From Adiantum capillus-veneris (Eukaryota > Streptophyta > Polypodiopsida > Polypodiales > Pteridaceae), in NCBI GenBank assembly GCA_014529385.2, contig CM043959.1, positions 55,308,253 to 55,372,252 of the forward strand: a DNA stretch of 64,000 nucleotides. Reading direction: 5' to 3'. Positions 12,010-23,873 of this stretch are shown piece after piece (the first letter of the stretch is position 1; each line of letters opens with the position of its first letter). The notes under the pieces were generated by a model, which saw only the letters and a list, made by a program, of their open reading frames with translations, was not told where the DNA came from and did no database searches. The translations under genes were made by a program, and so were the position numbers.

Positions 12010-12703
12010 TTTAGTCTATCTTTTATGCTATATACACACACACAACTCATGTGTGCAAGAATAACTCCATCTCCTTCTCCACGCATTGAGAAGTAGAGGC
12101 CTACACCAACAACTCTTGGCTATGGAATGCAAATCCAACCAAGATCAAAGATTCAATGGCATGCTCATCTCCTCTACCATGCTAATTACTAAGCTAAGCT
12201 ATGCTATTAGAGTGATTATGTGAGGAGAATACTTCTTTCTCATAAGATACACCTTTTTGTCTCAATCTATCCTCATTCCCTGCTAGCTCTCACCATTTTT
12301 GAAGCCGTGTGAGGTCTTGGGACTGAGGCTAGGGATAGTAGGTGCGTTTTTCAAGCATAATTTGGTGCATGAAGCTTCCATCTTCATTGCATCAATGAGT
12401 TTTGTCAAGGAGCCCAAGAATTGTATTGTACAAAAGTCTCCTTTGATGGGAGAAGCTATAATACAAAGCCTTTATGGAGGGGGGACAGGCTCCATGTAAA
12501 TCCGGTCCTCAAATGTTGTCAATTGTTCTATTTCTCTCTCTTTTCAAGTACTTTCAATGCCAAATTAGCTAGGTGTAAATTGCTATGCTTCTTTCTCAAA
12601 TTAAGTACTCTCTCTATGCTCATTAGGAACTTGTTCTTAATGAAATGCTCACTATGTTATCAATTTCCGCTACACACAAGTTACTAGTGCATTAAATGTT
12701 ACA
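11130..12703 (+). repeat. Element B 5' LTR (left edge uncertain)
   Basis: The right edge is firm: AATGTTACA directly before the primer site. The left edge is set at TGTTAAAC as a guess. The interval holds an AC microsatellite (about 11470-11512), nine CCAAT/ATTGG boxes (11598-11919) and a GA tract (11959-12001). From about 11935 it matches 39770-40599 apart from GA length and scattered substitutions. Confidence 0.6.
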
Positions 12704-12717
12704 TTGGTATCAGAGCT
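12704..12717 (+). other. Element B primer binding site
   Basis: TTGGTATCAGAGCT directly after the LTR; complementary to the 3' end of plant initiator tRNA-Met. Confidence 0.85.
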
Positions 12718-13109
12718 ATTGGTTTCTCTTTTCTTGCTCAAGAAGAGAGGTCCTCAAGCTTGCTACAAATGGTTGGTGTTATTAATTGCAAAATAGTAAG
12801 TACAATAGGGATTTTTCGTCCTTGAAGCAAGCGTGCTTTATGTAGTTAACGGTGATACCATTGAGAGCTATGGTCTTAATAATAGAGTCCTATTGGGCTT
12901 GAACCATTATTGAGCTATTAGAAGCTTGACAGAAACTGGTGTTGTCTTGGCTCTGCTGAACCCTCTCTTCTATCCCTTGCAATTAATAATATTCGAGCCA
13001 TGGGTATAGATGCTTGAGTGCTTATCTTTGAAGGTAAAGAGGAGTAGCAATTAAGGCTTGAAGTGCGAAAGTACAAGAAATTATTTACACTTAAAATTTG
13101 CTAGTACAA
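12718..13109 (+). other. Element B untranslated leader
   Basis: Noncoding sequence between the primer site and the edge of element C. Its continuation lies at 38302. Confidence 0.5.
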
Positions 13110-13991
13110 TGTTAGCAGGTCGTCGCGACAAACGCCTGCAGCATAGCTTTTTGTACTAACATAATGTCAATATGCAAGGAAGCGACTCGGGATGGAGCAC
13201 GTAGACATAATGAGAGTGTCAATCTCACCAAAGTGAATTCAGAGGGCTATTCATACTACAACAAAAGCAAATTAATCTCTTCTTAGTCAGAAAATCGTTA
13301 TATGTCTGATCTCACCGCTTTAGGTTATCACGTCTTTTCGGCATCCAAACTAATTTGGAATACAACCAAACTTAAGGAGAGGTATTACAACACCTAGGGG
13401 CACAATCCTACCAAGTTCTGCAGCCATATTGGAAGGTACATAAATCACGATCCATCACAAAAAATGTGCAAAAAATTGAAACAGAACTACACGGAAAGGT
13501 CCCCCTTAAGCATAGAAACACTTATCCAAGGTCAAAACATCAAAAAACAAGCATTTAAGACCTCAAATCAATGCATTTAGCTAACAAACAATACGTCGCG
13601 AACTATAGTAGAATTGAAAACGATTACACTTAGATTGTAGAGCAACAGACAAGGAACACAATGTGCTATTCGGAATTGAATTCTAATTACCAGACAAGGA
13701 GAAAAGCGGATTACAAATTGTAGCAGCAAGAAGCTCTCACAGTTGACGTCCAATACTTCCTCCAGCTAATGATAATGTGTTAGTCAAAACTAAGGGTTTT
13801 GACTTAAGAGCTAAGGAGACTTTCCCATGGCCATTCGACCACTTACAAGTGGTGTAGACTTAGAGAGGCTAAGAGGGCATGAAAAAATATATTACAATTG
13901 GGAATCCTTATTAGTAGAATTACACCGCTTCTTTTGAAAAAATGAGCGAGTACAACAAGGTTTGGTGTACATCCGCCTTTTACGTGTCCCA
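13110..13991 (-). repeat. Element C 3' LTR
   Basis: Plus-strand start TGTTAGCAGG. Matches 37434-38301 throughout, e.g. AAGCTCTCACAGT and GAGCGAGTACAACAAGG, and the two diverge after a TGTC near 13988. The LTR may end earlier, at about 13972, where minus-strand AAAAGGCGGA could be the polypurine tract, but the match continues past that point. Confidence 0.8.
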
Positions 13992-14319
13992 CGATCTCCG
14001 TCTGTTGATGGGACAGTAAATTGGGTTGATCCTAAGATGCTGCGAAGCATTCTTATACTATGTTTCATTTGTTGGTCGCTGCTCAAACCATTTCTTTCGC
14101 CAGAGGGGTTGATTGTCAATGATAGTCTGAATTTGTAGCGCGGTGACAGGAACATCTCTGTAATCCCCTCTGTTGTTTGGCTCAAGGGAAGGTAGCATTT
14201 CTTCTTTCCATAATCTGGCCTCCTGTCGCATCAGTGGGCAGGGCGATCATTTCATGCCCAAGTTTTGTTCACTACTTCATCTGGATTGATCATGAGCAGG
14301 GCAGTTGACTCCAACACTT

Positions 14320-15918
14320 TCAGCTCATATTGCAAGTACTCCTTGTGTGAGGGGTCTTTGACTTCTGAGATTCAGCGTTGAATTTCTTCTTTGTTGAATT
14401 CGAGATGGATGTCGTGGCTGGATCTTCAGATTCCTGCATTGCTTTTCCTGTGCTTGTACTTGGTACATCTGTTTGGTGAGCTTCAAAGGTGAAATGCTCA
14501 ATTCCTCCTGTCTGTTCAAATTCCAATGGGGCTGTTTGTTCGAGCTTTGTTTGTGTTGCCCTTAGAGCCTCCAAATCTCCTTGTGCCTCTGCCAACTACT
14601 TTCTCAAATCTTCAATCTCTTCGTCTTTGTCTTTCTACAGTGCTCTATGCCCTTCAGTCATAATTTGTCTGTCGTATTTTTCTTGAGCAAGGGCCTCCTT
14701 TAGATCTTGGACCTTTTTGTTCAGCGAGGTTGATCTAGCTGTCAAGCTTGAGGATCTCGGCGTCTCATGCAAGGCTAAAAGTTGGGTCAGAGTCTTGCTG
14801 ATCACTGTGTAGGACTCTTGTACTCTGTTCTCTTTCTTTGATTAGCTCCTCCTCGAGTCGTTGCTGCTCGACTTGTAGAGTAGTGTTGGCATCATTGAGC
14901 TATTGGCCTCCTTGTGGTAATAGACCGCGTTCTCTTGTTCCTTTTGCAACCTTGATTGGAGTTGCAAGTGGACCTTTTGCAACTCCTCTATTTTGATTTG
15001 TAGCTACAGTGTGTTTTCAACTGCTCTAGTTGTCTCTTTCTTGGTGACTTCCAGCTCTAGCTCGCGCAAGTTGTAGAGAGCTCTTTGGCATTGCATTTGG
15101 AGCTTGATCTGGTCTAAATAGGCATCAATGTCGAATGATATGATCATCTCTACTGCCTCCTCTACTACAACTTGCGAACGAGGTGATCGTGGTTTTCTCT
15201 GACTTGTTTGGCCCTGATTCGAGGGTCCAGTCTCATCGGTCGTTCTTTCCTTTATTTTAAGTACTTCAATAGTAGATGGAGCTGTAGTAGTTTTGGGTGG
15301 TGCTGTCTCTTTTTCTTGATCTGCCTTCTCTTGTGGCAACACCTTATTTGCCACTTGTTCTGGAAGCTCTACAGTCTCTTTTCTTTTTTCTGTTCTAGCC
15401 TCTGAAGGTACCTCTTTGTCTTTTGGTGATTCAAAACCATATTCTCACTAGTCAAGCGTGTCCTGCTCACTCTTCTCTTCTTGGTTTTCATCTTTTTCCT
15501 TGGCCTTAGTAGATTCGTCGGATGATTTGAGATCATCGATGTGTGGCCGCTTTGCATCCTCTCTTTCTCTTTTCTCCATCATTTGTTTGAGTTCATTCTG
15601 AATCCGTTGCCGCATGTCCCTAGCAATATTCAAATTCTCCTCCGTTTCCTATTTTTTACGTTGTTTGTTCGTTCAAGAGCTGTTGTTTGCTTGCGTAGCA
15701 AAGGGATGTCTTCTTCTTCTTCTTCTTTTTTATCGTTCGCTTCTGTTCCCTTACTTCTTTTCTCCTCGTACTTCTGTTGGCGGATTCTTTCTCTTTCGCC
15801 TGCGCTTCTTCTATTGTTCTTCTGGCTTGGGCAACTGGGATGGCCTCTGCCGGGGATGTTCTCTTCTTCAATATTGTATATCTCATGGAAAACTCACTCC
15901 CATGCTCCTCATCGGAAG
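14320..15918 (-). pseudogene. Element C post-integrase module, C-terminal coiled-coil part
   Basis: Minus-strand frames rich in E/K/Q/R: SSDEEHGSEFSMRY, RRTIEEAQAKEKE, a run of lysines, RQRIQNELKQMMEKRERED, QCQRALYNLRELELEV and GDLEALRATQTKLEQ. They look like one long coiled-coil protein broken by stops and frameshifts. They continue the frame at the right edge of element D (22888 upward) when D and one copy of its 4-bp duplication are removed. Function unknown. Being downstream of integrase, the module sits in the extra-ORF/env position of gypsy elements, but no hydrophobic segment is seen. Confidence 0.55.
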
Positions 15919-15922
15919 ACTG

Positions 15923-16136
15923 TGACGGGAGCAAAGCGAACCCCGAACCCCCGACGGCCTCTAAAACATCGGGGACCGAATGGCGCGCCTCGAGCCTGTC
16001 ACGGTAAAGCGAACAGGGGGCACCACCTAGCTTGAGCGGCTAGGACGCAAACAACACAACACCATAACAAAATTTTCATCCAAGAGAGATGGATGCTTGG
16101 GAGTAATGATGAAGAGGAAAGGGAATGAGATCAAGT

Positions 16137-16167
<31 letters not shown>

Positions 16168-17455
16168 GGTATAGCGGCTTAGTACTTAGGCACCACAAAA
16201 GGATGGCGAATCCGCACACCCTTCACACATACACAAGCTCACTCCAAACACAAGACTAGGTGGCGATTCCGCACACCTCACATGGGCAAAACATTGCAAG
16301 AAAACATACTCACAAAACCTCAAGCTTTATTTAGAGAATAAGGCAATGAAATGGGGAGCATAGGGTAGGGGAATGAGAAGGGAGAGAGTGGTAGAGCACA
16401 TGGCGGATAGGTGGGAGTTGATGGCGAAGACTCGCACGAGGGTTATGGACATCATCCTTCATTTAGTTGCCCTTCATCTTCCATAGCCCAAGGGTGTAGA
16501 GGTCATGCTCAAGACGAGCATGGTGATTGCGGTGATGGTGATGGTGTGGGTGTGTGTGTGTGCACTAGGCACACACAGTGCATAGTGTGTTCTTTGGTGA
16601 TGTTGTGTGTGTTTTTGTGTGATGGTGACTCCTCTTTATATAGGGGAAGAGAGGGGAGAAATTCTAGAATTTAGAAATGAAGAAATCATTATCTACACAG
16701 GCCATGTGCTTGTGGGCCCCACTTGTCTGGTTGTGTGTATATGTGCCAGAACAACAGTCTCATGAGAGAGAGACTAAGAGAGAGAGATGGGTTGATGAAA
16801 AAAAGTGAGAGGTGACATGGAGAATAAAGTAATTACAAGAGGGGAGAGAGGGGAGTGTGTTCAGAGGTGAATCTGTGTGCAGATGTGTGTGAACACAAGA
16901 AAAATCAGGTAACCACCGGGTGGGGATGGGTATGTGGGCACCTTTTTCAGTGAAGCTGAGTATGTGTGAGTGTGGGGGAGGTTATTTAGCTACAAGACAA
17001 GAGACATGGCGCCCTTTAGAGAGAGAGGGGGGTATTTGGGTCATCGGATATGATAGGAGAGAGAAAGGGGGGGTGGGGTATACTATTTTGGAAGATAGCA
17101 TAAGTCGCATGTGAGTTAGGGTGCATTATTGGTGAGAGGTGGGGTAGCTTGAGGGGAGAGAGAAAGGAGAAAGGACAAGGGGAAGAGAGAGGGGGTTGAC
17201 CTTTTGAGTGGAGGAGAGGAAAAGGGACACACGGCGGGGCAACAATCAAGAAAAAGGAGGCAAGGTGGGGATGGGCTGCCCCGCAGGCATGAGGTGGCCT
17301 ATTTTACCTTTCTTATATATTTACATAATCATACTTTATTTTTTTTCTTACTTTTTCCAATGCCTTTTATCACTCCCTCCCTAAGAGGGGGTTTTCATGG
17401 GGTGGGGGCGAGAGAAGAGGGGTATGGGAGCTTGGCTTGTGAAAAGCCCCCATCA
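15923..17455 (-). repeat. Element D 3' LTR
   Basis: 1533 bp. On the minus strand it starts TGATGGGGGC and ends GCTCCCGTCA. A TATA box (minus CTATATAAAGAGG, about 16632-16643) and a GA tract (about 16137-16161) are visible. It differs from the other copy at only scattered positions, for example GCGCGCC versus GCACGCC and GA repeat number. Confidence 0.93.
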
Positions 17456-17473
17456 TTAGCCCTCCCCTTTTGG
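17456..17473 (-). other. Element D polypurine tract
   Basis: Minus-strand CCAAAAGGGGAGGGCTAA directly upstream of the 3' LTR, the expected primer for plus-strand DNA synthesis. Confidence 0.85.
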
Positions 17474-17559
17474 CTAGAGGCATTCATGCCTCTAGCTCAT
17501 CTATTTCTTCTTCCGCTTAGCTGTAGGATCCGATATCGAGTTGCCTTCTGAACTATCCT

Positions 17560-19971
17560 TTACATTTGGCCATTGGTGAGATTTCTGGGATATTCGTTAA
17601 TCTGTAACAGGTCCGGGTGATAACTTGTTTCTTGGAATAGTGTCGGTTGATTAAAGGGGAATCCCATGGCTTCCAGAACTTTGTGCCAGTGTCCTCCTAG
17701 ATCCCAAGTGAAAAATAGGATCATTGTCTGCAGTGTCCGAACAATAAAATTTGCATGCCAAATTGGACCAAATTTGTAACCACCAGTAGCGAGAGGGGAA
17801 ATGAGCATCTTGCCTCCTGCAAAGACAGAACCAAAAATTATGATCCCCAAGAGTGTACCAAGAATCCACCATATATGGCCGCCTTGTTGGTGTGGTGAGC
17901 TCAAGTTGTCTTCAGAGTCCTGCTTACTGCCATTAGAAAAAACTGCAAGCATATCATGCTTCTTTTGGGTGTGCTCAAACATGTCAGCTTTCTTTACTGA
18001 TGCTAATAGCAAGCCACCTACCTTGCGGATTAAATTCAAGCATAATCCACTTACCTTTCTCCAAAGAGAGGATGCACTATTTGTAAAAAATTGTACCAAA
18101 TTGCGAATGAGGTCTTCATTCTTGCATTCTATCAGGCTTTTGTCTATCCATGGCTCCTTTGCTCTTATCTCCATGCTGATCTTCTCTCTATATGTTATAG
18201 CGGCTAGCCATAGTCATAGGTCTGATGCATCCCATGCTAACACAATGCTGTGTTGTGGAGGAGTTTGGAACATCCTTAAAAGGTTGGCAACATATTGATC
18301 ATCAAACTTACTTTGAACATCCTCACATATACTGGAGGCATTACCCATCTCCAAGGATATAACATCTTTCAGTAGACTAGAGGCATTACCCATCTCCAAG
18401 TCTATAACACTACACAATAAAGTCTTGCTCGGCTGCCAAGCCTCTGGAGCAATATCCAACTCCAAACCTTTAGTCATACTTACCTCTTCGTTATGGTCCT
18501 CTAGTGAAACTGCCTTGATGCAAGATTCCTTTAGCTTTCTACACTGTCTTGGGTCCATGCTGGTGCACAGGCTTCCGTTTTCAAAGCCCTCCCCTTTGCT
18601 TGATATGTTGCCCATCTTCTGCAAAGCCTTGCTAACAGGCTGGTTTTCCTCTTCTCTTGTGTCTTTCATGACCTTTGCATTCCTCTTACTCTGACGAGGC
18701 CTAATCAACACTTTACACCTTCTTATCCTTACTGCCCAATGCTATCGATTGATCGCTTTGGTGCCTATTTCATTCAAGGTTAAAGATGTACTCACATTTG
18801 TAACACAATTTTCTTGACTTACCTCCCCCACCTGGGTAGCATCTTTTGATTCTTTAACCTCTTGTTCTATTGCTTGAGTTCTTTGAATAGTCTTCTTACT
18901 TGATCCTTCTTCTATTACACTCATTTTGACCTCTTCTGCAAGACTAATGATACTTGGTGTGCGGGTACCAATTGATGGTGGGCGTAGGATGATTGTAAGT
19001 GGTGATTGTGGTGGTGGTTGCATTGGTGACTCGCATCGAATTGGTGTGGCCAGCTGTGGTTGCACCGCTGGTGGTGTGATTTGAACAAGTGGGATTGGTT
19101 GCCTGAGTGGCGGAGGTCTTGCTCTTGGTGGAGAGAACTGATTTTGTCTCCCCCTTCTATTGAAATTTTGCCTCCTCGGGTGTGGGCAGTAGTACATTTC
19201 ATGGCCATCTTCCCCGTAGTTGTAACAGTGGTACTCTGGGTTCTGCCTTCGTTGTCCTCTTTCTTGTTCTGGGTTCCTGCCAGGTGTATGCCCTTGCTGC
19301 ACCAGATGCACAGATAAACTCTCTAGTTGGGTGGTGATGCGACTCAGTAGGTCTTGCTCTTCTGATGCCTCCTGTGGTTGGACTCTATGATTGGCTGTTG
19401 CAATCACTGGGGTTGGTTGGGCCGAGCTTGTTTCCTCTGACTCGTTTACTCTTGCTTGCATGCGTAGCTTCTTGTCTTTAAGGCGGGCTACTTCGACTAC
19501 CAACTCATATGTTGCAGGAAACCTTCCCTTCACCTTCTCTCTAAGCGACAACCATAGACCAGCAATGAAACGGTCCTTCTTTAGGAAATTAGGCGCTCCT
19601 TCACCTTCCTCCAGTGAGGCAACCCATCTCTCCCATAAGTCCACAAATTTAGACTCGTAGGTGGCATACTCCAGCATGCCTCCTTGCTTTAATTATGTCA
19701 GTAACTGCCATAGCCTCTCCGAGGTTGTGCCTCCACCAAACCTCTTTACAAAAGAAGCCATTAACACATCCCATGCATTCTTGGTGGCCTGGGGCAATGC
19801 ATTATACTAGGATTTGGCCTCTACTTTCATCAGTAGAGGAAAAATTCTAAGTCGTGAAGCGTCGTCATCTTTGTTGGAGACGATACAAGCAATGTCGAAA
19901 TCATCCAAAAAGTCGGTGGTGAGATCCTCTCCCTTCTTTCCACTGAACGTGGGGAAAGAAACACTTGCCAT
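17560..19971 (-). pseudogene. Element D polyprotein: Gag, zinc knuckle and C-terminal transmembrane region
   Basis: One minus-strand frame of about 804 codons from ATG (19971) to TAA (17560), broken only by four stops (19807, 19693, 18742, 18214) and no frameshift. The N-terminal third is a gypsy Gag: FPTFSGKKGEDL start, KNAWDVLMASFVKRFGGG, and TYESKFVDLWERWVA. Then come a proline/glutamine-rich stretch and a zinc knuckle, CYNYGEDGHEMYYC, whose second cysteine is tyrosine. The last 384 codons (18711 down) are not pol-like. They contain two 15-residue repeats around LEMGNASS, sequons (NGS, NAS twice, NGS, NLS, NLT), and a hydrophobic helix WWILGTLLGIIIFGSVFAGG followed by a second around TLQTMILFF. 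The position just before the polypurine tract is that of env genes. An env-like role is inference; an unusual Gag extension is the alternative. Confidence 0.65.
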
Positions 19972-20069
19972 GGTAGTGACTTAGGAAATTACAAACCTCT
20001 TTTTTTTTTTTTACATTACATTAACAGTAGTGGCTCATAGCAGCTTTTTTACAGGGGTGGGTGGATAGG

Positions 20070-21267
20070 TTAAAACAAGATAAAGATAGAAACATTAAAG
20101 GAATGATGGTAATCTAATATGGGGAGAATGATAGGGTTCGGGGAATTGAGGATTTCTCCTAGTATCGTCGCACCGAATAGGTGTACGATCTTCTGTTGGT
20201 AGAAGACTTTCCCATCTACATAGATATTCACATGCATATGCTGCAAGAATCTGAACGGGAATGCCGTTGGCCCGTTTTCCATCATGCACAGAGGATGAAA
20301 TACTTACTTATACTCTTATCGTGCCAGTGTTGATGAGTCGGCACATCCACAAGAGGTCGTCGCCTTTCATGGGCTCTACCTTTCCTTCGTTGCTCAGCAC
20401 GTACGGGGTGATGGCGACGCGTCTGACCACTCCCAGCCTCTTGGCTAACAACAATTGCAGGTAATTTATGTAGTCGGCGTGTTGCATGAATTCTACTCCA
20501 TTCAGTTGCAACTCGTCCCTAGCCCACTGGGTTTCTCCCGTGGTAGAGAGCTTCTTCAGGATAAGTTGTACAGGGAGAGGAGGAAGATCCTCCACTCTCT
20601 TTCCAAAACAGCGAGAGCAGTAGCCGAACTACTCTTCTCTAGGACATGGGAATCTTCTTACCACTTCTTCTTCCGGATTGTCGAAGTGGATTGGTAGCAC
20701 TCGCATGCGTCGTGCAAATCGGTAGGCGACCTTTCGCCGCTTAGCTTCGAATGACTTCCTCTTTGGCAAACTGGGTACAACCCGGCTTTCTGAGCTTGAA
20801 GCACTTGCTTGGCCAGATGCTTCTCCCTTCGGGGTCATGTGTTTCCAGACTGGATTATCTTCTCCTTGCCTTTGGCTCGAGCAGCCCCTTTAGGCCACTT
20901 TGGAGTTATAACTTTGACTGTAGTTTCTTTAGGAAAAAGAGGTCTCACCGTTTGCTTCCCTTCCTTGATGTGAATGACTTCTTTGCGATGAATGTCGATG
21001 TAGATGACTTCAGCCCTTTCGTTGCCTTTGTTGCTGGCACTCATTGACAGTGTGCCTTGGTTGACAACAGTGATGGCACTTCACCAACCTCCCACCTGAT
21101 GCTCTCAATTTATAGTTAGAACGAGTGACACGAGATGGAGAATTTACCTCTTGAATGCTGACGACACAGCAGCCTGGCAGTAGCACCTCAATGAAGGCGG
21201 TTAGTGCCTCCTTCGTCTCTTCTTCTTCCGTCCTCCAGTTAAAAAATTCCTTCAGCCATTCGTCCAT
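20070..21267 (-). pseudogene. Element D ORF1: zinc-knuckle protein of unknown function
   Basis: Begins MDEWLKEFFNW (ATG 21267), about 75 bp after the LTR. It has a CCHC knuckle CHHCCQPRHTVNEC (C-x2-C-x4-H-x4-C) near codon 65, then a basic segment (PKWPKGAARAKGKEK), serine-rich sequence, and a segment YINYLQLLLAKRLGVVRRVA. The reading frame changes at about 21040 and 20836, so it is disrupted or was translated with shifts. It precedes the Gag-type polyprotein, so D once coded two zinc-knuckle proteins. No family recognised. A splice-donor-like GTAAGTAT occurs on the minus strand near 20300. Confidence 0.45.
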
Positions 21268-21323
21268 GATTGATAGTGGGCGTCACTTTCAGCATTGTAA
21301 ACTGAAGGGTCTTAGAAAGCCCT

Positions 21324-21342
21324 CCTCAGTGGGGGCACCAAA
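21324..21342 (-). other. Element D primer binding site
   Basis: Minus-strand TTTGGTGCCCCCACTGAGG directly after the 5' LTR. TGG at its start fits a tRNA CCA end; the tRNA is not identified. Confidence 0.75.
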
Positions 21343-21553
21343 TGACGGGAGCAAAGCGAACCCCGAACCCCCGACGGCCTCTAAAACATCGGGGACCGAA
21401 TGGCACGCCTCGAGCCTGTCACGGTAAAGCGAACAGGGGGCACCACCTAGCTTGAGCGGCTAGGACGCAAACAACACAACACCATAACAAAATTTTCATC
21501 CAAGAGAGATGGATGCTTGGGAGTAATGATGAAGAGGAAAGGGAATGAGATCA

Positions 21554-21590
<37 letters not shown>

Positions 21591-22883
21591 GGGAGGGGGT
21601 ATAGCGGCTTAGTACTTAGGCACCACAAAAGGATGGCTAATCCGCACACCCTTCACACATACACAAGCTCACTCCAAACACAAGACTAGGTGGCGATTCC
21701 ACACACCTCATATGGGCAAAACATTGCAAGAAAACATACTCACAAAACCTCAAGCTTTATTTAGAGAATAAGGCAATGAAATGGGGAGCATAGGGTAGGG
21801 GAATGAGAAGGGAGAGAGTGGTAGAGCACATGGCGGATAGGTGGGAGTTATGGCGAAGACTCGCACGAGGGTTATGGCCATCATCCTTCATTTAGTTGCC
21901 CTTCATCTTCCATAGCCCAAGGGTGTAGAGGTCATGCTCAAGACGAGCATGGTGATTGCGGTGATGGTGATGGTGTGTGTGTTTGTGTGTGCACTAGGCA
22001 CACACAGTGCATAGTGTGTTCTTTGGTGATGTTGTGTGTGTTTTTGTGTGATGGTGACCCCTCTTTATATAGGGGAGGAGGGGGGAGAAATTCTAGAATT
22101 TAGAAATGAAGAAATCATTATCTACACAGGCCATGTGACTGTGGGCCCCACTTGTCTGGCTGTGTGTATATGTGCCAGAACAACAGTCTCATGAGAGAGA
22201 GACTAAGAGAGAGAGATGGGTTGATGAAAAAAAGTGAGAGGTGACATGGAGAATAAAGTAATTACAAGAGGGGAGAGAGGGGAGTGTGTTCAGAGGTGAA
22301 TCTGTGTGCAGATGTGTGTGAACACAAGAAAAATCAAGTAACCACCAGGTGGGGATGGGTCTGTGGGCACCTTTTTCAGTGAAACTGAGTGTGTGTGAGT
22401 GTGGGGGAGGTTATTTAGCTACAAGACAAGAGACATGGCGCCCTTTAGAGAGAGAGGGGGTATTTGGGTCATCGGATATGATAGGAGAGAGAAAGGGGGG
22501 GTGGGGTATACTATTTTGGAAGATAGCATAAGTTGCATGTGAGTTAGGGTGCATTATTGGTGAGAGGTGGGGTAGCTTGAGGGGAGAGAGAAAGGAGAAA
22601 GGACAAGGGGAAGAGAGAGGGGGTTGACCTTTTGAGTGGAGGAGAGGAAAAGGGACACACGGCGGGGCAACAATCAAGAAAAAGGAGGCAAGGTGGGGAT
22701 GGGCTGCCCCGCAGGCATGAGGTGGCCTATTTTACCTTTCTTATATATTTACATAATCATACTTTATTTTTTTTCTTACTTTTTCCAATGCCTTTTATCA
22801 CTCCCTCCCTAAGAGGGGGTTTTCATGGGGTGGGGGCGAGAGAAGAGGGGTATGGGAGCTTGGCTTGTGAAAAGCCCCCATCA
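21343..22883 (-). repeat. Element D 5' LTR
   Basis: 1541 bp, same boundaries and internal landmarks as 15923-17455, with a slightly longer GA tract (about 21557-21586) and a handful of substitutions. TATA box on the minus strand near 22064-22073. Confidence 0.93.
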
Positions 22884-22887
22884 ACTG

Positions 22888-23873
22888 GTATTCAGAAGGG
22901 GTATCTCTTTCTTTAGACCCAGCTTCCTCGCTGTTCGGTGCATCCGACTCCGTCTTCTATAAGTGTCAGTTCTTGTTGCGCTCTACCTTGTTTGTTTGAT
23001 CTCTGGTTTTGGCCTTGTGGATGGTCCTGCTATCGGTTTTACTGCTCTTTTGGATTTGTGGATCAAATCTATCAGTGCTTCTACAGGTGGTAGATCAGCA
23101 ATCATTCACAATCCTTGGTAGGCGATTTGAGTCAGCATTGGTCCAACGTTCATGTAGGTCTTGGTCTTGTGGCTACCCTTAAGATTTGATTTTACTATGT
23201 TGTCGAGGAGGTAGTTGCCAAAGTCACAGCTGACCACTCTTTGTTTTGCTAACCCAATTGCCATTACCACTGCCATGTGCAACAGCGGTTCGGTGTATCT
23301 CGATGGCTTCTGTACTTTGAAGTGTTGTGATATGAGGCACAACGTCAATTCTGATTCCGAGTAGATCAAATCTTGATATGTCAGTTTGTGTCCTCTTTGC
23401 TTCAGAAAGGCTTTGTCATTATCTATTGCTTTTGTTTTTTGCAATACGTTGTGTGTTCCCTGCTGCAGATGGAGAGCTTCATTGATTATTTCTGAAGTGA
23501 TTTTAACTTTGATTGTCCCTCCATCTTTGTCAGGAACGGTGGCTTCCCCATTGTACTAAATTGAGCTTATGAGTTCATGAGCCCTTCTAAAATCCATTCC
23601 CCACGACAATAGTCGCAGAAAGCTGTCCAACTGTAGGCACCTGGCCCCTGCTTGCACTTCAGACTTCTGGTGTAGTGTCCACAATTCCCTTGGAAAGATG
23701 GTGGTCTTTACTATCTCTCCGTCTATTGCTTGAAATCTTCCAATGAATATATTGGCCGGTATTGCTTTGAGCACCTGTCTGGTGATATGGGTCTCCTCAT
23801 TCGAGGATATATCTGCTCCCCACTCCCTTTGTGCTTTCCTTCGAGATGGTGCCTTGGTATGGATTTGGATCAT
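22888..23873 (-). pseudogene. Element C post-integrase module, middle part
   Basis: Minus-strand sequence starting near MIQIHTKAPSRRK. It reads through one TAG (23556) into YNGEATVPDKDGGTIKVKI, then TSEIINEALHLQQG, KLTYQDLIYSESELTLCLI and LLHMAVVMAIGLAKQRVV. The layout (short beta motif, then an IN.AL.L helix) recalls the ORF of unknown function annotated in plants as a putative plant transposon protein; this is a tentative resemblance. After a stop near 23106 an acidic segment leads into the element D insertion. Together with 14320-15918 it would form a protein of several hundred residues. Stops and at least one frameshift make it nonfunctional. Confidence 0.5.

Larger units (their letters stand above)
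15923..22883 (-). mobile_element. Element D: pol-less LTR retrotransposon inserted in C
   Basis: Near-identical LTRs (15923-17455 and 21343-22883), each TG...CA, flanked by ACTG at 15919-15922 and 22884-22887, a 4-bp target duplication. On the minus strand the primer site TTTGGTGCCCCCACTGAGG follows the 5' LTR and the purine tract CCAAAAGGGGAGGGCTAA precedes the 3' LTR. The 3.9-kb interior codes for a zinc-knuckle ORF and a Gag-plus-transmembrane polyprotein but shows no protease, reverse transcriptase, RNase H or integrase. It therefore depended on another element for movement. The high LTR identity makes it one of the younger insertions here. Confidence 0.9.

Noticed and set aside
12299-12499. 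Open frame of 66 codons repeated almost unchanged at 40201-40395
   Set aside because: Both copies lie inside the element B LTR pair, so the similarity reflects LTR duplication, not a conserved gene.
16411-17551. Plus- and minus-strand frames of up to 115 codons, recurring at 22349-22916
   Set aside because: They fall inside the two element D LTRs and have no protein-like signature.
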